A program made the translations under genes and the position numbers. Positions 59,339-64,000 of a stretch of DNA of 64,000 nucleotides are shown piece by piece (positions within the stretch are counted from its first letter, which is position 1; each line of letters begins with the position of its first letter). The DNA comes from Leucobacter tardus (lineage in GTDB: Bacteria > Actinomycetota > Actinomycetes > Actinomycetales > Microbacteriaceae), in NCBI RefSeq assembly GCF_017583045.1, contig NZ_JAGFBF010000005.1, positions 558,001 through 622,000 on the forward strand, read 5' to 3'. Under the pieces are notes generated by a model, which searched no databases, was not told the DNA's origin, and saw only the letters and a list, made by a program, of their open reading frames with translations.

Positions 59339-59341
59339 ACT
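59336..59341 (+). promoter_or_regulatory. -10 element of CPA1 antiporter gene
   Basis: TAAACT, 6 nt before ATG 59348, no ribosome-binding site: leaderless pattern. Confidence 0.6.
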
Positions 59342-59347
59342 TGGCAC

Positions 59348-61078
59348 ATGGAGATCGGGCTCGTCGCTGTCGTCGGAATCGTCCTGGTCGTCGCGGTCGC
59401 GATCGTGTCGAGCAGGATCGGCGTCGCCGCGCCCCTCCTCCTCGTCGTCGCCGGGATCGGGATCGGCTACCTGCCGTTCGTACCGCTGGTCGAGATCGAC
59501 CCCGAGATCATCCTGCTCGGCGTGCTGCCCCCACTGCTCTACGCTGCGGCGGTCAACGTGCCGTTCGTCGACTTCCGCCGCAACTTCAAGCCGGTCATCG
59601 GCCTCTCGGTCGTCCTCGTCATCCTGTCCGCCGTCATCGTCGGCGTGCTGCTTCACCTCATCATTCCAGCGATCCCGCTGCCCGTCGGCATCGCGCTGGG
59701 CGCCGTCGTCAGTCCCACCGACGCAGTCGCGGCGACCTCGATCGGCAAGAAGCTCGGCATGCCGTCCCGGCTCGTGTCGATCCTCGAAGGCGAGAGCCTG
59801 GTCAACGACGCCACCTCACTGGTCCTGCTGAAAACGGCCGTCGCCGCAGGCAGCTTTGTTTTCTGGGACGCCGTGGGCAACTTCTCGTTCGCGGTTGCCG
59901 CGGCCGTGCTCATCGGTTTCGTCATGGGGATCATCACCGTCTGGCTGCGCTCCCACCTGCGAAACCCCGTCTACGACACCGTCATCTCGTTCACGGTGCC
60001 GTTCGTCGCGTTCATCCCCGCCGAGTACGTCGGGGCGTCCGGCGTGCTCGCGGTCGTCGTCACCGGGCTCTACACCGGTCACCACTCCGCCAAGCGCTTC
60101 AGTGCCACGGCCCGGGTGAACGAACGCCTCAACTGGCGAACGCTGCAGTTCGTCGTCGAGAACGGCGTCTTTCTCGTCATGGGTTTGCAGCTCCACTCGC
60201 TCGTCGAGCAGGTCAGCGACAGTCCGTGGAAGTTTCAGCACCTCACGCTGATCGGCTTGGGCGTGGTGCTGGTGCTGATCCTCTGCCGTGCGCTCTTCCT
60301 CGCGCCGCTCCTGTGGAGCATGCGCGGCGACGCGGATCGCCTCGAGCACCGCAGTCGCACCATCGGCCTCTTCGCCGCGCGAGCCAAAGGCAGCGACCGT
60401 GTCGACCCGTCGAAGATGAAGCGCGTCGAACTCATGCGTCAGCGTTCGGAAGCCGACCTCGCGCACGAGCAGGAACAGGCGCTCGGCTGGCGCGACGGCG
60501 CGGTGCTCTCGTGGAGCGGCATGCGCGGCGTGGTGACGCTCGCGGCTGCGCAGACGATCCCGACCGAAGTCCCCTACCGCGCGCAGGTCGTCCTGATCGC
60601 GTTCATCGTCGCTATCGCGACCCTGCTGCTCCACGGCCTCACCCTGCCGATGATGATCCGCAGACTGTGGCCCGGTCAGAACGCCGGATCCCACACCGCT
60701 CGCGAACTCGCGGCGCTGCGCACCGACCTGCTCGAGGCCGGCGACACCGCGCTCGAGGACGAACTGTCCGGCGACGAGTCCGGGGGCGCATCGAGCGACC
60801 TCGATCCGGCGCTCATCGATCGCGTGCGTCAGACGAGCAAAGCCGCCCTCGCGCCGCTCGCTCTCTCGGCGTCCTCCGCAACCGCGTCAGGCGACTCTGC
60901 AGCGGAGACCCCGGCTCAGGCCTACCTGCGACTCGCACGAACGGTGCTGCAGGCGCAGCGCGAGACCCTGATCGAGGAGCAGGCGATCGGCCGCTACAGC
61001 TCCCAGACGCTCCGGGCCGCAGAGGTGGCGCTCGATGCGCACGAGACGCGGCTGACGCCGCCGACCGAGTCGCACTGA
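59348..61078 (+). CDS. Monovalent cation:proton antiporter, CPA1 family
   Basis: A 576-residue antiporter with about 12 helices in the first 420 residues. The motif ILEGESLVNDATSLVLL holds the ion-binding Asn-Asp pair of CPA1 exchangers, and WSGMRGVVTLAAAQTIP is the second family stretch. A soluble C-terminal tail of about 130 residues is Asp/Ala-rich and helical and could regulate transport. It should exchange Na+ or K+ for H+ and complements the NhaA fusion at 30260. It is convergent with the nicotinamidase gene. Confidence 0.92.
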   Translation: MEIGLVAVVGIVLVVAVAIVSSRIGVAAPLLLVVAGIGIGYLPFVPLVEIDPEIILLGVLPPLLYAAAVNVPFVDFRRNFKPVIGLSVVLVILSAVIVGVLLHLIIPAIPLPVGIALGAVVSPTDAVAATSIGKKLGMPSRLVSILEGESLVNDATSLVLLKTAVAAGSFVFWDAVGNFSFAVAAAVLIGFVMGIITVWLRSHLRNPVYDTVISFTVPFVAFIPAEYVGASGVLAVVVTGLYTGHHSAKRFSATARVNERLNWRTLQFVVENGVFLVMGLQLHSLVEQVSDSPWKFQHLTLIGLGVVLVLILCRALFLAPLLWSMRGDADRLEHRSRTIGLFAARAKGSDRVDPSKMKRVELMRQRSEADLAHEQEQALGWRDGAVLSWSGMRGVVTLAAAQTIPTEVPYRAQVVLIAFIVAIATLLLHGLTLPMMIRRLWPGQNAGSHTARELAALRTDLLEAGDTALEDELSGDESGGASSDLDPALIDRVRQTSKAALAPLALSASSATASGDSAAETPAQAYLRLARTVLQAQRETLIEEQAIGRYSSQTLRAAEVALDAHETRLTPPTESH

Positions 61079-61085
61079 GCAGCGC

Positions 61086-61658
61086 TCAGATGAACTCCAC
61101 CCCCGCAGTCGCGAGCTCTTTCAACGCCGCCACCGTGGACTCGGGAGCGACTCCGGCGACGAGATCGGTGCGCACCCGCACGGAGTAGCCTGCGGCCACG
61201 GCGTCGAGCGCGGACGCCCGGACGCAGTAATCCGTCGCGAGTCCGACTACGTCGAGCGCGTCGACCCCCGCCTCCGCGAGCACCGCGCGCACTGGGAGGC
61301 CGTCGGTACTGGCGCCCTCGAACGCGGAGTACGCCGGTTCTCCCGTTCCTTTCCAGACGTGAACGTCCACGCGATCGACATCGAGCGCCGGGTGATAGTC
61401 GGCCCCGGTCGTTCCGCGCACGCAGTGCACGGGCCAGGTCGTCGAGAAGTCGGGATCGACCCCCGGAGGGGCGAAGTGCCCGCCGTTGTCACTCTCCGCC
61501 TCGTGCCAATCGCGCGACGCCACCACCAAGCGGTACGCCTCGGGTCCGCGCAGCAGATCCGTGATCCGGCGAGCCACCGCGCCGCCTCCGTCGACCCCGA
61601 GAGCGCCGCCCTCGGTGAAATCGTTCTGCACATCCACGATCAGCAACGCCCGCACCAT
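61086..61658 (-). CDS. pncA: Nicotinamidase / isochorismatase-fold hydrolase
   Basis: A 190-residue cysteine hydrolase that converts nicotinamide to nicotinate in NAD salvage. The catalytic triad is Asp9 (LIVDVQNDF), Lys103 (VWKGTGE) and Cys145 (ATDYCVRA). Metal ligands are in SRDWH (50-52) and HFAP (61). I start it at ATG 61658; TAGACT lies 7 nt upstream and there is no ribosome-binding site, so it appears leaderless. Confidence 0.93.
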   Translation of the reverse strand: MVRALLIVDVQNDFTEGGALGVDGGGAVARRITDLLRGPEAYRLVVASRDWHEAESDNGGHFAPPGVDPDFSTTWPVHCVRGTTGADYHPALDVDRVDVHVWKGTGEPAYSAFEGASTDGLPVRAVLAEAGVDALDVVGLATDYCVRASALDAVAAGYSVRVRTDLVAGVAPESTVAALKELATAGVEFI

Positions 61659-61665
61659 GTGCTCG

Positions 61666-61671
61666 AGTCTA
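61666..61671 (-). promoter_or_regulatory. -10 element of nicotinamidase gene
   Basis: TAGACT on the minus strand, 7 nt before ATG 61658. It overlaps the end of the upstream AldR-like gene. Confidence 0.55.
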
Positions 61672-62154
61672 GGTCGGTCGCACCGGGTTCTGGTAGTGAT
61701 GGAAGACGATGCTGGTGCGGGTCGATGAGACCGCGGGGTGAGCGGAGAGGTGCTCCACGACGAAGTCGCGCACATGATCGGAGTCACGGGCCGCGAGGTG
61801 CACGATGAAGTCCTCGACACCGCCGAGGAAGTACAGCTCCATCACCTCGGGAAGCGCGCGCAACTCGTCCGAGAGCGCCATGATGCCCTGCCGGGCGCCG
61901 GAGCGCACCGTGACGCTGATCAGCACCTGCAGCCCGATGCCGAGCGCGCGGGGATCGACCGTCGCCGTGAACCCCGTGATGATCTTGCGGCTCACCAGGC
62001 TGCGCACGCGCGCGATGCACGTCGATGCCGCGACCCCGACTCGCTCGGCGAGTTCGGCGTTCGTGACCCGACCGTTCGCCTGCAGTTCGGCGATGATGTT
62101 CCGGTCGATCTCATCGAGGTCGACCTGCCCCTGCAGATTCTTCGAATTGTCCAC
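61669..62154 (-). CDS. Lrp/AsnC-family regulator, AldR-like
   Basis: A 161-residue regulator. The helix-turn-helix lies at about residues 20-60 (IIAELQANGRVTNAELAERVGVAASTCIARVRSL), followed by an Lrp-type effector domain. It is divergent from alanine dehydrogenase, exactly the arrangement of AldR and ald in mycobacteria, where the regulator activates or represses ald in response to alanine. I start it at GTG 62154, preceded by GGGAAGGAAAACA; an upstream in-frame start at 62187 lacks such a site. Confidence 0.88.
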   Translation of the reverse strand: MDNSKNLQGQVDLDEIDRNIIAELQANGRVTNAELAERVGVAASTCIARVRSLVSRKIITGFTATVDPRALGIGLQVLISVTVRSGARQGIMALSDELRALPEVMELYFLGGVEDFIVHLAARDSDHVRDFVVEHLSAHPAVSSTRTSIVFHHYQNPVRPT

Positions 62155-62219
62155 TGTTTTCCTTCCCGGTATGACGCAACAGACCACAGTCTACGACTCC
62201 ATACCGCACAGAATTCATC

Positions 62220-62279
62220 TTTCATGCGTGAAACCCGAATATGCTGCACAATCGGATGGTACAAACCGCGTCGAATATG
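62220..62279. promoter_or_regulatory. Candidate AldR sites in the ald/regulator gap
   Basis: The 141-base divergent gap contains a perfect 14-base dyad TTTCATGCGTGAAA (62220-62233) and two exact copies of CGAATATG at 62236-62243 and 62272-62279. The second copy is 17 bases before the ald start, next to its AAAGGAG ribosome-binding site and over a possible TATGTT -10. Lrp-type proteins often bind several such sites at once. Confidence 0.5.
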
Positions 62280-62295
62280 TTTCAAAGGAGCACGC

Positions 62296-63423
62296 ATGCG
62301 CGTCGGAATCCCCACCGAGATCAAGAACAACGAGAACCGCGTCGCGATCACGCAGGCGGGGGTCTTCGAACTCGCTCGACGCGGGCACGACGTGCTCGTG
62401 CAGGCCGGAGCCGGTCTGGGATCGGCCATCACCGATGAGGAGTACGTCTCCGCCGGTGCGACCATCGTGGAGGGCGCGGACGAGGTCTGGGCGCAGTCGG
62501 AGATGATCCTGAAGGTCAAGGAGCCGATCGCCGCCGAGTACGCGCAGATGCGCAAGGACCAGGTGCTCTTCACCTACCTGCACCTCGCGGCATCGCGCGA
62601 CTGCACGGATGCCGTACTCTCCTCGGGCACCACCGCGATCGCCTACGAGACGGTGCAGCTGCCGAACCGCGGCCTGCCGCTGCTCGCCCCCATGTCCGAG
62701 GTCGCCGGGCGCCTGTCCGCACAGGTCGGCGCCTACAGCCTCATGAAGGCCAACGGCGGCCGTGGCGTGCTGCTCGGCGGCGTCACCGCGACGCGTCGCG
62801 GCAAGGTCGTCGTGATCGGCGGCGGCGCCGCCGGAGAGCAGGCGGCGCGCATCGCCTTCGGCATGGGTGCCGAGGTCACGGTCATCGATATCTCGATCCC
62901 CCGCCTCAAGCAGCTCGAGGACGAGTTCTCCGGTCGCATCCAGACCCGAACCTCGAACGCCCACAACATCACCGAGGCCCTCAAGGAGGCCGACCTGGTC
63001 ATCGGTTCGGTGCTGATCCCTGGCGAGAAGGCGCCGAAGCTCGTCACGGATGAGATGGTGTCGCAGATGAAGCCGGGTTCGGTGCTCGTCGACATCGCGA
63101 TCGACCAGGGCGGGTGCTTCGAGCACTCGCGCCCCACCACCCACGACGACCCCACGTTCCCGGTGCACAACTCGATCTACTACTGCGTCGCGAACATGCC
63201 GGGCGCTGTTCCCGAGACGTCGACTGCAGCGCTCACCAACGCGACCCTTCCCTACGTGGTCGCGGTGGCGGACAAGGGCTGGGTCAAGGCGCTGCAGGAC
63301 GACGCTTCGCTCGCCAAGGGCCTGAACGCCCACGACGGCGTCCTCACCTACCGCGGCGTCGCCGACGCATTCCCCGAGCTCGCCTACTCACCCGTCGACG
63401 AGGTGCTCGCCGCGAACGCGTAG
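62296..63423 (+). CDS. ald: Alanine dehydrogenase
   Basis: A 375-residue NAD-dependent enzyme that interconverts L-alanine with pyruvate and ammonia. The N-terminus [19 protein letters not shown] is typical of the family. Substrate-binding segments include [10 protein letters not shown] and FTYLHLAA, and the NAD site is [22 protein letters not shown] (about 170-190). The start ATG 62296 is preceded by AAAGGAG at ideal spacing. Together with dsdA it gives two routes from amino acids to pyruvate. A strong stem-loop follows the gene. Confidence 0.96.
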   Translation: MRVGIPTEIKNNENRVAITQAGVFELARRGHDVLVQAGAGLGSAITDEEYVSAGATIVEGADEVWAQSEMILKVKEPIAAEYAQMRKDQVLFTYLHLAASRDCTDAVLSSGTTAIAYETVQLPNRGLPLLAPMSEVAGRLSAQVGAYSLMKANGGRGVLLGGVTATRRGKVVVIGGGAAGEQAARIAFGMGAEVTVIDISIPRLKQLEDEFSGRIQTRTSNAHNITEALKEADLVIGSVLIPGEKAPKLVTDEMVSQMKPGSVLVDIAIDQGGCFEHSRPTTHDDPTFPVHNSIYYCVANMPGAVPETSTAALTNATLPYVVAVADKGWVKALQDDASLAKGLNAHDGVLTYRGVADAFPELAYSPVDEVLAANA

Positions 63424-63441
63424 CCGATCCGCGTCGTTTCC

Positions 63442-63487
63442 GGAGAAGCCCGTCCAGCCGACAGAGTTCGGCCGGGCGGGCTTCTCC
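63442..63487 (+). terminator. Stem-loop terminator after ald
   Basis: GGAGAAGCCCG (63442-63452) pairs perfectly with CGGGCTTCTCC (63477-63487), and a smaller GCCGA/TCGGC hairpin sits inside. It begins 18 bases after the ald stop. There is no U-run afterwards, so I score it as probable. Confidence 0.65.
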
Positions 63488-63503
63488 CGTTCCCGCACGG
63501 GCG

Positions 63504-63509
63504 TAGGCT
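63504..63509 (+). promoter_or_regulatory. -10 element of the last gene
   Basis: TAGGCT, 7 nt before ATG 63517, no ribosome-binding site: leaderless pattern. Confidence 0.55.
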
Positions 63510-63516
63510 GGTGGGT

Positions 63517-63996
63517 ATGGATCTGAAGTTCTCCTTCAACGGCGGCTCGAGCGACGGGGACGCGCACGACCACGGACACGCGACCGGCGCCCCCGCAGCG
63601 CAGGGCATTCCCCTGCCGTTCACGACCGGCCCGTCGTCGACGAGCAGCGTGCTCGAGATCCAGGTGCGACGCGAACCGGCTGCCCTCGTGGCTGAAGCCG
63701 TCTCCGGCGACGGCGTGACCTACGCGCGCGCTCAGGTCTCTGATAGCGGCGGCGTCCTGGCGAACACCGTGCGCTCCGCGATCTCGCGCGCCGTCGCCGA
63801 ACTCGAGGGCCCGCTCGGTGAAGCGGTGACCGGCATCACCATCGCGGTGGGCGATGAGGGTCCCGATGTGATCGCCACGCTCTTCCCGACCGCGCGCGAG
63901 TCCGAGAACGGTGCCGTCGAGTTCGTCACCGATGACGCCTTCCAGCGCCGCACCGGGGTGAGCGCCGGAACGCCGGTCACCCTCGCCTCCGCCTGA
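63517..63996 (+). CDS. Hypothetical acidic protein
   Basis: A 159-residue soluble protein that I do not recognise. The N-terminus is His/Asp/Gly-rich (DGDAHDHGHATG, about residues 14-25), which could bind metal. The rest is a compact alpha-beta domain with LANTVRSAISRAVAELEGPLGEAVTGITIAV and a strand-rich end. No signal peptide or membrane segment is seen. I start it at ATG 63517; a GTG two codons upstream lies inside the promoter-to-start gap. It is complete, with its stop four bases before the window end. Confidence 0.7.
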   Translation: MDLKFSFNGGSSDGDAHDHGHATGAPAAQGIPLPFTTGPSSTSSVLEIQVRREPAALVAEAVSGDGVTYARAQVSDSGGVLANTVRSAISRAVAELEGPLGEAVTGITIAVGDEGPDVIATLFPTARESENGAVEFVTDDAFQRRTGVSAGTPVTLASA

Positions 63997-64000
63997 CCGC

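Noticed and set aside
1-64000. Prophage, insertion sequence or integrated-element genes
   Set aside because: I found no transposase, integrase, terminase or capsid motif, and no flanking duplicated tRNA ends near tRNA-Gln.

Overview
The window is high-GC bacterial chromosome, densely packed with genes, and has no plasmid, phage or insertion-sequence genes. Its gene families point to an actinobacterium: a Ski2-like helicase with a long C-terminal extension, a MoxR/DUF58/TgpA cluster, a mycothiol-type ArsC, an LtrA protein, a NhaA-DsbA fusion, a LAxTG-anchored phosphatase, and many genes that look leaderless. Microbacteriaceae (for example Leucobacter-like) is my best guess, but it rests on gene content and style, not on a database search. 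One tRNA gene (Gln, anticodon CUG) is present; I saw no rRNA or CRISPR array.

Layout. Positions 1-3554 hold the end of an aminoaldehyde-type dehydrogenase, an FAD-linked alditol/aldonolactone-oxidase-family enzyme and an EutH permease, which could together oxidise an imported amino alcohol. Positions 3632-9003 hold a tandem-AsnC regulator divergent from an operon for an MFS transporter, D-serine ammonia-lyase and an N-acyl-D-amino-acid deacylase. Positions 9303-12780 encode an NMT1/SsuA-type ABC importer with two permeases fused in one chain. Positions 12886-17101 hold small unknown proteins, a ZIP metal transporter, a glycosyltransferase and a POT peptide transporter. The POT gene is coupled to a PuuB-like FAD oxidoreductase behind a PuuR-like regulator (to 19216). 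Positions 19354-22303 hold a two-component system and its probable target, an anchored acidic protein. An arsenic operon (acr3-arsR-arsC) lies at 22319-24134. Positions 24208-26044 form a three-gene operon around a predicted GTPase.

Positions 26077-30184 hold a cell-wall alkaline phosphatase, LtrA, a tiny Cys-rich protein and a FrnE-like DsbA protein, divergent from a NhaA-DsbA fusion and a GNAT enzyme (30260-32583). tRNA-Gln follows. Positions 32885-37389 are the MoxR-DUF58-transglutaminase operon. Positions 37379-44349 are a nucleoside uptake and salvage operon: BMP lipoprotein, ABC ATPase, two permeases, cytidine deaminase and pyrimidine-nucleoside phosphorylase. Just upstream are Ppx/GppA, a short GntR regulator and DeoC; DeoC takes the deoxyribose phosphate made by this salvage route. 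Positions 46997-53905 are SbcD-SbcC-helicase. The remainder (54029-63996) holds a quinone-reductase-like enzyme, an ABC exporter, an OYE-family reductase, an AlkZ-like protein, a CPA1 antiporter, nicotinamidase, alanine dehydrogenase with a divergent AldR-like regulator, and an unknown protein.

A pattern across the window is a TAnnnT-like -10 element placed 6-8 nt before the start codon, without a Shine-Dalgarno sequence, in about fourteen genes. This is what leaderless transcription looks like and it settles several start codons.
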